Positions 26,724 through 35,154 of a DNA stretch of 64,000 nt are shown piece after piece. The notes under the pieces were generated by a model. That model saw only the letters and a program-made list of their open reading frames with translations, was not told where the DNA came from and searched no databases. Position numbers and translations under genes: made by a program. Within the stretch, counting starts at the first letter, position 1. The number at the start of each line of letters is the position of its first letter. The DNA comes from Ammoniphilus resinae (GTDB lineage: Bacteria > Bacillota > Bacilli > Aneurinibacillales > RAOX-1). The stretch covers positions 124,001-188,000 of the forward strand of contig NZ_JAGGKT010000008.1 of NCBI RefSeq assembly GCF_017873965.1, written 5' to 3'.

Positions 26724-27512
26724 ATGTCATGCTGTAAAACTGATCGACTTGAAAAATATAATATTGTGTCTAATGACCAGTATATCATTGCCCTTGCGGG
26801 AAACCCCAATGTAGGAAAGAGCACGCTGTTTAACGCATTAACAGGGATGCATCAGCACACAGGAAATTGGCCGGGAAAAACAGTATCCCAAGCACATGGT
26901 TCATTTGACTACAATAACCGATCTTACACGATTGTGGATTTGCCAGGAACCTATTCCCTGTTGTCTAATTCTGCTGATGAAGAGGTGGCTCGCGACTTTA
27001 TCTGCTTTGGGGAACCTGATCTCACCTTGGTTGTGGTGGATGCAACCTCATTGGAGAGAAATTTGAATTTGGCCTTGCAAGTTCTTGAAATGACAGACCG
27101 AGTAATAGTATGTGTGAATTTGATGGATGAAGCGGAACGGAAAAGGATTGATATTGATCTAAAGCAGTTGTCTAAACTGCTGGGTGTACCCGCAGTTGGC
27201 ATGTCTGCACGATCCAACAGAGGAACGGAAAAGCTAAAAACAACGATCGAAGATGTCCTAGAGGGAAAAATAATCTGTAACCCTGTTCGTCAACCCTATA
27301 GCGAAGAAATAGAGCGAGCCATTGCCGAAATTGAACCGGAAGTAAAACATCTGCTTCAGGGCAGTACGATTAACAGCAGATGGGTTTCTCTTCGATTGAT
27401 TGATGACGATGAAACTATTCTAAAATCTATTGAAAAGTATCTGATGGAAATTCAAGAGAATCATAAGATGGGGGTGAATGAACCGTGTCCGAAGTCAGCT
27501 ATTCTCGGTTGA
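26724..27512 (+). CDS. feoB: FeoB N-terminal part: G-protein domain (split FeoB)
   Basis: This 262-aa protein is the cytosolic GTPase part of the ferrous iron permease FeoB. It has G1 GNPNVGKST, G3 DLPG, G4 NLMD and G5 SARSN, followed by a helical regulatory region up to about residue 245. Intact FeoB proteins continue into the membrane domain, but here this frame stops at 27510-27512. The membrane part begins at an overlapping GTG. A short cysteine pair (MSCCK) starts the protein. ATG at 26724 follows AAAGGAG. Confidence 0.92.
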   Translation: MSCCKTDRLEKYNIVSNDQYIIALAGNPNVGKSTLFNALTGMHQHTGNWPGKTVSQAHGSFDYNNRSYTIVDLPGTYSLLSNSADEEVARDFICFGEPDLTLVVVDATSLERNLNLALQVLEMTDRVIVCVNLMDEAERKRIDIDLKQLSKLLGVPAVGMSARSNRGTEKLKTTIEDVLEGKIICNPVRQPYSEEIERAIAEIEPEVKHLLQGSTINSRWVSLRLIDDDETILKSIEKYLMEIQENHKMGVNEPCPKSAILG

Positions 27513-28894
27513 AAGATATCAAAAGCCAAGTCCAGCGAAGGCAGTCTCAACTGATCAGTCAGGCCTCACCTATGCGGGATCAAATTGTTGGAGAAATTTA
27601 TTCCCGTTCGGAGCAAATCGCGAAAAAAGTAACGAAAGGTCATAATGATAAAAAGTTTGATCGTGATGACCGAATAGATCATATTCTGACATCAAGAATT
27701 TTTGGATATCCGATCATGCTCATTATGCTCGGCGTAGTCATTTGGGTTACCATTGCTGGTGCCAATGTGCCCTCCGGGCTTCTTGGAGAGTTCTTCGGAT
27801 GGGCTGAACTTCAATTGTCCTTCATTCTCTCTTGGTTAGGAACACCACTTTGGCTGCACGATTTACTAACCGTTGGGCTTTTTCGCGGGGTGGGTTGGGT
27901 TATAGCCGTTATGCTTCCCCCCATGGCGATCTTTTTCCCCATTTTTGCTATTCTTGAGGATTATGGATACTTACCGCGGGTAGCCTTCAATATGGATCGA
28001 TTTTTCAAACGTGTGGGAGCACACGGAAAACAATCCTTAACAATGGCCATGGGTTTTGGCTGTAATGCAGCTGGAATCATTGCTTGCCGCATTATTGAAT
28101 CCCCGCGCGAAAGATTGATTGCGATCCTCACGAACAACTTTGTGCCATGCAATGGCAGGTGGCCTACCCTGATTGTGATGGCTGCCATCTTTATGGGCGG
28201 AGCAGTAGGGTCTGCATACAGTACCATCGTGGCTGCGGCCATGGTTGTTGTGCTCGTATTGATTGGGATATCTGTTACCCTTGCAGTGGCTTGGGGATTA
28301 TCCAAAACAGCCTTAAAGGGAATTCCGTCTAATTTCACTTTAGAGCTTCCGCCTTATCGAAGACCCCAATTTGGGAGAACAATCCTTCGCTCCATGATGG
28401 ATAAGACCTGGTTTGTATTGCGCCGGGCCGTGATTGTGGCCGCTCCGGCAGGCGTTATTACCTGGTTACTGGGAAACATTCAGTTAGGTGAACTCAGCAT
28501 TCTCGCCCACATCGCGAATTTTCTCCAACCCATTGGCTATGCGATGGGTCTGGATGGCTATATCCTTATGGCATTTATATTAGGACTTCCTGCCAATGAA
28601 ATTGTCCTCCCCATTCTTATCATGGGCTACATGGCTTCGGGTGGCATGATGGAATTTGATAGCCTAAATTCCTTTAGAGATCTTTTGGTTAATCATGGCT
28701 GGACATGGTTAACAGCTTTGAATATGATGTTGTTCTCTTTGCTGCATTATCCATGTGGAACAACGATCTATACCATTGCTAAAGAAACAAAAAGTAAAAA
28801 ATGGACGCTGTTGGCCGTATTAATCCCCACGAGTATTGCTGTTGGAGTTACCTTCCTAGTCGCCCAAATTGTACGATTTTTCGGCTGGGTATAA
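27485..28894 (+). CDS. feoB: FeoB C-terminal part: membrane permease domain (split FeoB)
   Basis: This 469-aa protein is the membrane part of FeoB. It starts with about 70 soluble residues (ending RIDHILTSRIFGYPI, matching the stretch before the first helix of intact FeoB), followed by two nucleoside-recognition Gate domains with the conserved GFGCNAAGI and LPANEIVLP and the C-terminal HYPCGTTIYTIAKE. The GTG start at 27485 lies 28 nt inside the previous gene, with GGGGGTGA 10 nt upstream; an in-frame stop one codon before it (27479-27481) means translation must restart here. Two-gene FeoB systems occur in some Firmicutes. Confidence 0.9.
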   Translation: MSEVSYSRLKDIKSQVQRRQSQLISQASPMRDQIVGEIYSRSEQIAKKVTKGHNDKKFDRDDRIDHILTSRIFGYPIMLIMLGVVIWVTIAGANVPSGLLGEFFGWAELQLSFILSWLGTPLWLHDLLTVGLFRGVGWVIAVMLPPMAIFFPIFAILEDYGYLPRVAFNMDRFFKRVGAHGKQSLTMAMGFGCNAAGIIACRIIESPRERLIAILTNNFVPCNGRWPTLIVMAAIFMGGAVGSAYSTIVAAAMVVVLVLIGISVTLAVAWGLSKTALKGIPSNFTLELPPYRRPQFGRTILRSMMDKTWFVLRRAVIVAAPAGVITWLLGNIQLGELSILAHIANFLQPIGYAMGLDGYILMAFILGLPANEIVLPILIMGYMASGGMMEFDSLNSFRDLLVNHGWTWLTALNMMLFSLLHYPCGTTIYTIAKETKSKKWTLLAVLIPTSIAVGVTFLVAQIVRFFGWV

Positions 28895-28928
28895 AATTCT
28901 TTATGGGCCATATACAGAAGAACAAACT

Positions 28929-28960
28929 TTAAGCCTGCGTTTGCAGGCTTTCATTATTTC
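28929..28960. terminator. terminator between feoB and thiI
   Basis: AAGCCTGC and GCAGGCTT form an 8-bp stem around GTTT, with T-rich sequence after and A-rich sequence before, so both convergent operons can use it. Confidence 0.7.
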
Positions 28961-28977
28961 TCTTTCCTTATTTTTGA

Positions 28978-30189
28978 TCAGAATAAATCGAATTGCTCCT
29001 GTTCCTCCTTTTTGGATGAAGCTTTAACGACTTCCGTCCGTTCCACGGCATCCTGTACAAGCCTTTCGATATCTAACACACGTTCGAATTCACTGGCTTT
29101 CTCCACTGTCGGTCGGGTCACAGGTGACTTCGGTACAAAAATCGTACAGCAATCCTCAAACGGTAAAATAGATGTTTCATATGTCCCTATTTTATGGGCG
29201 ATCTGCATAATCTCTGATTTATCCATCGTCACGAGCGGGCGAAGAATGGGGTAGTTGGTCACATTGTTGATCGTATGCATACTTTCAATGGTCTGGCTGG
29301 CCACTTGTCCAAGACTTTCACCGGTAGATAAGGCCAACGCCTTTTGCTTTTTTGCAATAGCCTCAGCGATCCTCATCATAAATCTCCGCATAATAGTGAT
29401 TAAATAATGTTCGGGACATTTCTGACGGATTTCCGTTTGAATCTCTGTGAAGGGAACCATATGAACTCTCATTTCCCCTGTTCCGTACTCACTGATAATC
29501 CCAGCAAGGTCTAACACCTTTTGCCTAGCTCGTTCACTTGTAAAGGGCGGGCTTTCAAAGTGAATTCCCTCGATCCGCATGCCCCTTTTCATCGTTAACC
29601 ATCCAGCAACTGGACTGTCAATTCCCCCCGATAACAGAAGCATCGCTTTTCCGCCTGTTCCTACGGGTAATCCACCGAATCCTGGAACATTCACACAGGT
29701 AAGAAAAGCACCTTCATTTCTAATTTCTACTTTCAACAGGACTTCCGGTTGATGGACATCAACTTTGATCCCGTCCATATTTTTCAGAATGAATCCTCCC
29801 ACCAGATGATTCATTTCCATGGAACGATGCGGAAAACGTTTATTCGTGCGTTTTACTTCTACTTTAAACGTTTTAGGTGCTGGATCAATATCTTTCATCA
29901 AAGAAAGGGAAGCTTCCTGAATGGATTCCAGTGTAAAATTCTCGACTCTTTTGGTTGGACTAAGAGAGGTAATTCCGAAAATCTTTTTTATTCTTTCCGC
30001 TACTCCATCATAAGGTTCGCCGTTTAACGCCACGTACATTCTTCCATAGGCTGTTTCCACTTTTGCCTTTGGGAAATCGTGGATCCCTCGTCGAATATTA
30101 TCTGCCAACTGTTTTTCAAACATTCCCCGATTTTTTCCCTTCAGGGCCATTTCACCGTATCGTATCAATATGTCATCGTATTGGACCAT
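28978..30189 (-). CDS. thiI: tRNA 4-thiouridine sulfurtransferase
   Basis: This 403-aa enzyme adenylates and thiolates U8 of tRNA and can donate sulfur for thiamine thiazole. Domains in order are an N-terminal ferredoxin-like domain, THUMP (about 60-165) and the PP-loop ATPase with SGGIDSPVAGWL near residue 185. It lacks the C-terminal rhodanese domain of E. coli ThiI, as usual in Bacilli, where the dedicated desulfurase next door supplies sulfur. It starts 6 nt after the stop of iscS, in one operon. Confidence 0.96.
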   Translation of the reverse strand: MVQYDDILIRYGEMALKGKNRGMFEKQLADNIRRGIHDFPKAKVETAYGRMYVALNGEPYDGVAERIKKIFGITSLSPTKRVENFTLESIQEASLSLMKDIDPAPKTFKVEVKRTNKRFPHRSMEMNHLVGGFILKNMDGIKVDVHQPEVLLKVEIRNEGAFLTCVNVPGFGGLPVGTGGKAMLLLSGGIDSPVAGWLTMKRGMRIEGIHFESPPFTSERARQKVLDLAGIISEYGTGEMRVHMVPFTEIQTEIRQKCPEHYLITIMRRFMMRIAEAIAKKQKALALSTGESLGQVASQTIESMHTINNVTNYPILRPLVTMDKSEIMQIAHKIGTYETSILPFEDCCTIFVPKSPVTRPTVEKASEFERVLDIERLVQDAVERTEVVKASSKKEEQEQFDLF

Positions 30190-30195
30190 CTAAAC

Positions 30196-31344
30196 TCATC
30201 TCACATTCAACATTTGTTTTAACTGGGGTACAACCTGTTTCATCGTAGTAATAAAATAATCCATTTCATCGATTGTATTTTCATAGGATAAGCTGATTCG
30301 CAGGGCACTTCGTGCGCGTTCTTCGCCAAGGCCCATTTCCATGAGGACACGGCTAGGCCGGTCCAGCTTTGATGAACAGGCTGATTTCGTAGAGACATAG
30401 ATGCCTTTGTCCTCGAGGGAATGAAGCAACACTTCCGATTTCACTCCAGGAACAGACAAGTTGAGAATATGTGGTGCCCCTTCCTCAGGCGAATTGATAT
30501 AGCATCCTTCTAATCCCTGCAAGCCTTCAACCAATCGATTTCGCATTCTTTTTAACGCATCTGGTTGATCTTTCAGCTTCTGCTGGGTGAGCCGCATCGC
30601 CTTCACCATTCCTACTATGCCCGCCAGATTTTCCGTACCTGGCCTGAATTTAGCTTCCTGTCCCCCACCAACAAGCAAGGGGGTTAATTGGGTCCCTTTC
30701 CGAACATAGAGGATTCCTGTGCCCTTAGGCCCGTGGAATTTATGAGCGGATAGGGAAAGCAGGTCAATTCCCAATGTTTCCGGTTTCACTGGAATTTTCC
30801 CGAAAGCTTGAACCGCATCCACATGAAAAAAGATCTTCGGAAAGCTTTTTAAATAGTTTCCAATCTCTTGAATCGGCTGGATGCTTCCTACTTCATTATT
30901 TACAAACATAATGGAAACTAAAATCGTCTCATCGGTAATTGCTTGCTTTAGGTCATCAAGCCTCACCATTCCTTTGCTATCAACCGGCAGCACAGTTAGG
31001 CGAACACCAAAGATATCTTGCAACTGCTTACAAACATCGAGCACAGCCGGGTGCTCGACAGCCGATGTGATGATATGCTTTCCGCGATTTTGATATTGAA
31101 AGGCAATCCCTTTAATCGCCGTATTATTACTTTCGGTCGCTCCAGAGGTAAATACAATCTCCCCAGGGCTCACTTCAAGAAACTTAGCAGTCAATTCCCG
31201 GGACTGTTTTAATACCTTTTCTGATTGAACGCCCAAATGATGAAGGGAAGATGGATTCCCATAATAAGTTTGAAGAACTTCCTTCATAGTTTCCACTACT
31301 TCAGGATAGGGCGCTGTTGTAGCCCCATTATCTAAGTAAACCAC
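30196..31344 (-). CDS. cysteine desulfurase (NifZ/IscS-like, ThiI partner)
   Basis: This 382-aa PLP enzyme takes sulfur from cysteine and passes it as persulfide, most likely to ThiI encoded directly downstream. The PLP lysine lies in LSAHKFHGPKG, the substrate-binding block is SGATESNNTAIKG, and the catalytic loop cysteine is in STKSACSSK. The start is GTG at 31344 (VVYLDNGATT), because GGAGGTGG lies about 6 nt upstream; the frame stays open to 31425 without an SD. The pair matches nifZ-thiI of B. subtilis. Confidence 0.95.
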   Translation of the reverse strand: MVYLDNGATTAPYPEVVETMKEVLQTYYGNPSSLHHLGVQSEKVLKQSRELTAKFLEVSPGEIVFTSGATESNNTAIKGIAFQYQNRGKHIITSAVEHPAVLDVCKQLQDIFGVRLTVLPVDSKGMVRLDDLKQAITDETILVSIMFVNNEVGSIQPIQEIGNYLKSFPKIFFHVDAVQAFGKIPVKPETLGIDLLSLSAHKFHGPKGTGILYVRKGTQLTPLLVGGGQEAKFRPGTENLAGIVGMVKAMRLTQQKLKDQPDALKRMRNRLVEGLQGLEGCYINSPEEGAPHILNLSVPGVKSEVLLHSLEDKGIYVSTKSACSSKLDRPSRVLMEMGLGEERARSALRISLSYENTIDEMDYFITTMKQVVPQLKQMLNVR

Positions 31345-31578
31345 CCAAACCACCTCCTGAAAAAAAGACGGGTATAATTTGTGGAGAACGTACAGAGGAT
31401 TATGTATAGAATTCCCTAGATCCACAAAAAAAGCCTAAAATTTATGTTACCATAATTTGTTCTAAAGAGATAGCAATGGAGTGTTTGGGTTTCCAATATT
31501 TATACAATGAAACCAAACCTTTCCTGATAGTACAATGAGGAAAGGAAAAGGAAACCATGTAGAAAGGATTTGCACAAC

Positions 31579-32610
31579 ATGATGAAACAACCGTGGAAGA
31601 AATGGATTCGTTCAGGTTTTCTCTGTACTGCTTTACTTTGGTCTGGCACCGCAGTGGCTGGCGCCGAGAACAACTCGTATACAGTGCAAAAAGGGGATAT
31701 GTTATGGAAAATTGCTGAGAAATATGAAACAACCGTTGATCAGATTAAAGCAGCAAACCATCTTACGTCGGATGAAATCAGGATTGGACAAGCCTTAGTT
31801 ATTCCCGAAAAAACAATTTCCTACAAAATCCAAAAAGGGGACGTGCTGTGGAAGATTGCCGAGAAATATGGGACAACCATCGATAAGATCGTTGCGCTGA
31901 ACCAAATCACTGATTTTAATAACCTATTGATCGGGCAAGAGTTGAAGATCCCTCAACAGAGTGTTTCTGTGGACTCCGTAGTACCTGCTACTTCCTCAAG
32001 TTCAGCAGCAAAACCGTGGGTGGAATATCAAACCTATACCGTACAAAAAGGGGAAACCGGTTGGACGATTGCCCTCAAATTCGGAATCCCCTTTCAGGAA
32101 TTTTTGCAGCTCAATAACATGACTGAATCAAGCATTCTTAATATTGGACAAAAAGTAAAAGTGGCGATCCATCACGTACCTGTCAAAGTAAGCGCTTCCT
32201 CATCTGTTGAATGGTTGGATTGGTGGACAGAAGCCCAATATGTCTTCCCGATTGGAACCGTAACCAAAATGACAGATGTCGCAACGAAAAAATCGTGGTA
32301 CGTAAAACGGACAATTGGTGCCAACCACGCCGATTCCGAACCACTCACCAAAGAAGATGCCGCGATCATGAAAGAGGTTTGGAATGGTGAATATTCATGG
32401 AATGTTCGTCCCGTTCTCCTTCAGGTTGGTGAGCGAACACTAGCAGCTTCCGCAAGTTCCATGCCACATTCTACTATTGAATACATTATGGATAATGATT
32501 TTGCCGGACACTTTGATATCCACTTCTTAAACAGCACGAGACATAACGATGGAAAGTTAGATGTAAGCCATCAACAGGCGATTCGTGTAGCAGCTGCGGT
32601 GAGGTGGTAA
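31579..32610 (+). CDS. secreted protein with three LysM domains
   Basis: This 343-aa exported protein has a signal peptide (GFLCTALLWSGTAVAGA) and three LysM peptidoglycan-binding repeats (YTVQKGDMLWKIAEKY, YKIQKGDVLWKIAEKYG, YTVQKGETGWTIALKFG) at about residues 35-80, 82-128 and 155-200. A C-terminal domain of about 125 aa (WWTEAQYVFPIGTVTKM to the end, with GHFDIHFLNSTRH) recurs in Firmicute cell-wall proteins but its activity is not known to me. The start at 31579 has AAAGG 11 nt upstream; ATG at 31582 is possible. It stands alone. Confidence 0.88.
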   Translation: MMKQPWKKWIRSGFLCTALLWSGTAVAGAENNSYTVQKGDMLWKIAEKYETTVDQIKAANHLTSDEIRIGQALVIPEKTISYKIQKGDVLWKIAEKYGTTIDKIVALNQITDFNNLLIGQELKIPQQSVSVDSVVPATSSSSAAKPWVEYQTYTVQKGETGWTIALKFGIPFQEFLQLNNMTESSILNIGQKVKVAIHHVPVKVSASSSVEWLDWWTEAQYVFPIGTVTKMTDVATKKSWYVKRTIGANHADSEPLTKEDAAIMKEVWNGEYSWNVRPVLLQVGERTLAASASSMPHSTIEYIMDNDFAGHFDIHFLNSTRHNDGKLDVSHQQAIRVAAAVRW

Positions 32611-32631
32611 GGGGGATAACCCTTTTTTTAG
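32611..32631 (+). terminator. terminator of the LysM protein gene
   Basis: AAGGG and CCCTT flank a short loop and are followed by T7, directly behind the stop codon. The stem is short. Confidence 0.6.
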
Positions 32632-32636
32632 GGGGA

Positions 32637-32740
32637 TCAAGGACTTTTCACTTCATAAAAGCTTTGGATTTGTCCTTGAGCAAGCCTCTCAAGGACTTTC
32701 CGCTTCGAAATAGCTTCGGATTTGTCCTTGAGTAGATTCT
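32637..32740. repeat. tandem stem-loop array, 2 units
   Basis: Two units of 52 bp start at 32637 and 32689. Each begins TCAAGGACTTT and contains GTCCTTGA about 35 nt later, giving an 8-bp hairpin stem. The array lies between the convergent LysM and FadR-type genes. Confidence 0.85.
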
Positions 32741-32769
32741 CGGGGATTTTTTCTTCGTTATCCGCTCCC

Positions 32770-33486
32770 TTATTCCAACAACTTCTTCATATAAAAGTCC
32801 TCTACTCCATTGAGATGCTCCAGCATCCATTTCTCTGCCTCATTTGGATTTTGCTCCTCAATCGCTCGAAAAATGTTTTGGTGTTCTTCCAAAAGCCGAT
32901 CATGAATCCCAGCAAGTTTAAACATTTGTTCTCTGTTCACTTTAATGGAACGTTCCATCATCTCCGAGATGGAGTTCATGAGCGACTGCAGGATCTCGTT
33001 ATGAGCAGACTTAGCAATAGCATCATGGAAATTCTTATCCGCATCTCCGCCAAAATTACCTTCATCATTCAACGGATCAAAGGCCTCTAATTCCGCCAAA
33101 GCAGCCCTGAGCTGCGTCAAATCTTCATGGCTTCTTCTTTGTGAGGCTAAGCGAGCGATATCCGTCTCTAGAATTTTTCTCACTTCTAACAAAGATAACA
33201 GATCCTGTTTGGTTAGTGGGCGTGTTGTTTCTAAAGAAGCTAACAATTCGTTGGTTTCTAACTTTGTAACAAAGGTCCCTTCTCCTTGTCGAATAGAAAC
33301 AAGACCCATCGTTTTTAAGGAACCAATGGCTTCCCGAATAGTAGACTGTCCTACACCGAGCATTTCCCCCAATTCGCGCAACGAGGGAAGTCTCTGCCCA
33401 GGTTTATACACTCCGGAAATAATCTGTTCACGTACAAAATCAGCTACTTCCTCATAGGTTTTTCTAACTTTAAATGATGGCTTCAT
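32770..33486 (-). CDS. FadR-family GntR regulator (LutR-like)
   Basis: This 238-aa transcription factor has an N-terminal winged helix (about 10-75, GQRLPSLRELGEMLGVGQST and EAIGSLKTMGLVSIRQGEGTFV) and a C-terminal all-helical FCD ligand domain with the conserved D...H..I pattern (NFHDAIAKSAHNEIL). It resembles LutR/LldR regulators of lactate use. The start at 33486 follows GGAGGTAAGG. No lactate genes are nearby. A TCATC-N-GATGA palindrome lies 32 nt upstream of the start and could be its own operator. Confidence 0.88.
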   Translation of the reverse strand: MKPSFKVRKTYEEVADFVREQIISGVYKPGQRLPSLRELGEMLGVGQSTIREAIGSLKTMGLVSIRQGEGTFVTKLETNELLASLETTRPLTKQDLLSLLEVRKILETDIARLASQRRSHEDLTQLRAALAELEAFDPLNDEGNFGGDADKNFHDAIAKSAHNEILQSLMNSISEMMERSIKVNREQMFKLAGIHDRLLEEHQNIFRAIEEQNPNEAEKWMLEHLNGVEDFYMKKLLE

Positions 33487-33518
33487 CCTTACCTCCATGT
33501 TTCCCCATAAGGAACAGA

Positions 33519-33529
33519 TCATCTGATGA
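33519..33529. promoter_or_regulatory. candidate operator TCATCTGATGA
   Basis: A perfect 5-1-5 palindrome (TCATC-T-GATGA) lies just upstream of the SD of the FadR-type regulator, where a bound repressor would block its own transcription. It fits the operator form I recall for B. subtilis LutR. Confidence 0.45.
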
Positions 33530-33629
33530 CTATCTATAGTTTACCACATCCAGATCCATTGTGTACAATCCACACTTTTTTAAGCATAATGGGAGAAGAA
33601 CATATATGAAAAGCCCTAAAGGCCAACTA

Positions 33630-33787
33630 TGTGGTTTGTGAATGTGAGGGAGGAACTTCTGCTAAAACCGCAACGTCCTGTCGCAACGCCCCCTTCGGGG
33701 ACAACGGTTACAAGCCAAATCGCCGTAGGACAGAAGTGTAAGTCGCAGAAGTTTGCACATCCTGTGCATCATCGTACACAAACCACA
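33630..33787 (+). repeat. 5'-UTR hairpin element, long version, upstream of capA-like gene
   Basis: Perfect 11-bp ends (TGTGGTTTGTG and CACAAACCACA) flank 136 bp. The inside holds several mini-hairpins around TCCTG, such as GCACA-TCC-TGTGC and CCCC-CTTC-GGGG. The right arm ends 17 nt before the ATG of the CapA-like gene, and GGAGAAGGAG follows it as the SD. Together with flanking sequence this is most of the 318-nt gap from 33487 to 33804, where I see no gene. Confidence 0.7.
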
Positions 33788-33804
33788 GGAGAAGGAGAAA
33801 CTCA

Positions 33805-34935
33805 ATGAAAAAAGTACTACTTTTGTTTTTCATGACACTATTGACTGCCTGTTCATCAACCCAGGAGATAGCTAGCAAACCACCTGTTGCTACTAGTGCT
33901 TCCCTCAACGAAGAAAAACCTTCTATAGAAAACGTCGAAAAACCGGCAGAACCTCAGAAAACAGAACAGGCAGAGCCCACTGTTATATTCGAGAAACCTG
34001 ACCCGATCACTTTAACTTTTGCAGGTGACACGATGATGGCAGGGAGAGTGGCAGGAATTGTCGAGCGGAAAGGAATGGATTACCCCTTTACAGATGCTGC
34101 TCCCATTTTTCAAGACAGTGACCTAACCATGGTAAATTTGGAAACACCTTTGAGCAAGCGGGGATCGGCAAAAGATAAGGAATATACTTATCGAAGCGAT
34201 CCGAGGATGGCCGAAGCATTGAAAAAAGCCGGAGTGGATATTGTTACCGTGGCAAACAACCATGCCTTGGATTATGGGATAGATGCTTTCCTTGATACAT
34301 TCGATTTTTTAAATCAGGCTGGGGTCTCTTTTGTGGGAGGGGGGAAAAATACGCAGGAAGCCTATTCCCCCGTCACGGTTGAAGTGAAGGGTAAAAAAGT
34401 TAGCGTTTTTGGATTTAGCCGCGTACTTGCCGAGGCAAATTGGCATGCTGGAAAAGATACACCTGGGATGGCAAGTGCCTACGATCCGGAGTTGGTCTAT
34501 CAAGCAGTAGAACCCATTATCGGGAAAAGTGATTACACCATTGTCTTGCTTCACTGGGGAAAAGAACTCGCGGAAGAGCCCCTGCCATATCAAGTAGAGC
34601 TAGCCCATGGTTTAATTGATCGTGGTGTTGATCTTGTGATCGGCAGCCACCCGCATGTTTTACAAGGGCTTGAATGGTATAAAGACAAACTCATTGCGTA
34701 CAGTCTCGGAAACTTTATTTTCACCACGAGTCGGGTTGCGGAGGGACGTCAATCAGGGATTTTAAAAGTCTCATTACTAGATGATGTGATCACCCCAGAA
34801 TTTATTCCGATGTTTATTGAGGGTGGGGCTGTTCATTTGGCGACTGGTGTCCAGAAAGAGGAGATCATGCAAAGGCTGGAGAGGCTTTCTAAAGAGGGAA
34901 ATTGGAAGGAAGGGGTTTTTGAGAAATCTAGGTAA
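33805..34935 (+). CDS. CapA family lipoprotein (PGA-synthesis-type phosphoesterase fold)
   Basis: This 376-aa lipoprotein (lipobox LLTACSS) has the CapA/PgsA calcineurin-like fold found in poly-gamma-glutamate capsule systems. Metal-site motifs are visible: TFAGDTMMAGRV near 70, VNLETPLS, VTVANNHALDYG near 150, LHWGKEL and VIGSHPHVLQG near 275. No capB or capC is present, so a capsule role is uncertain. Lone CapA-type lipoproteins are common in Bacilli with unknown substrates. The translation start is preceded by the 5'-UTR hairpin element and a strong SD. Confidence 0.9.
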   Translation: MKKVLLLFFMTLLTACSSTQEIASKPPVATSASLNEEKPSIENVEKPAEPQKTEQAEPTVIFEKPDPITLTFAGDTMMAGRVAGIVERKGMDYPFTDAAPIFQDSDLTMVNLETPLSKRGSAKDKEYTYRSDPRMAEALKKAGVDIVTVANNHALDYGIDAFLDTFDFLNQAGVSFVGGGKNTQEAYSPVTVEVKGKKVSVFGFSRVLAEANWHAGKDTPGMASAYDPELVYQAVEPIIGKSDYTIVLLHWGKELAEEPLPYQVELAHGLIDRGVDLVIGSHPHVLQGLEWYKDKLIAYSLGNFIFTTSRVAEGRQSGILKVSLLDDVITPEFIPMFIEGGAVHLATGVQKEEIMQRLERLSKEGNWKEGVFEKSR

Positions 34936-34938
34936 CGG

Positions 34939-35143
34939 GATGAAGGACTTTTCGATCAAGTTCCGACCAAGATTTGTCCTTCATAAGCTCGATGAAGGAC
35001 TTTTCGACTGGATCCCGACCAGGATTTGTCCTTCATAAGCTCGATGAAGGACTTTCCGACCGGATCCCGACCAGGATTTGTCCTTCATAACCCGATGAAG
35101 GACTTTCCGGTCAGATCTCGACCCAGTTTTGTCCTTCATAACC
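34939..35143. repeat. tandem stem-loop array, 4 units of about 52 bp
   Basis: Units start at 34939, 34991, 35043 and 35094. Each begins GATGAAGGACTTT and ends GTCCTTCATAA, giving a hairpin of at least 9 bp per unit. The junction CTTCATAACCCGATGA matches the array at 18.5 kb. The array fills the gap between the convergent CapA-like and M50 genes. Confidence 0.9.
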
Positions 35144-35154
35144 TTCCTCCCTCC

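Noticed and set aside
26724-27512. Sequencing frameshift as the explanation of the split FeoB
   Set aside because: The second frame has its own GTG with an SD and a stop codon immediately upstream, and two-gene FeoB systems are known, so a genuine split is preferred. Not fully excluded.
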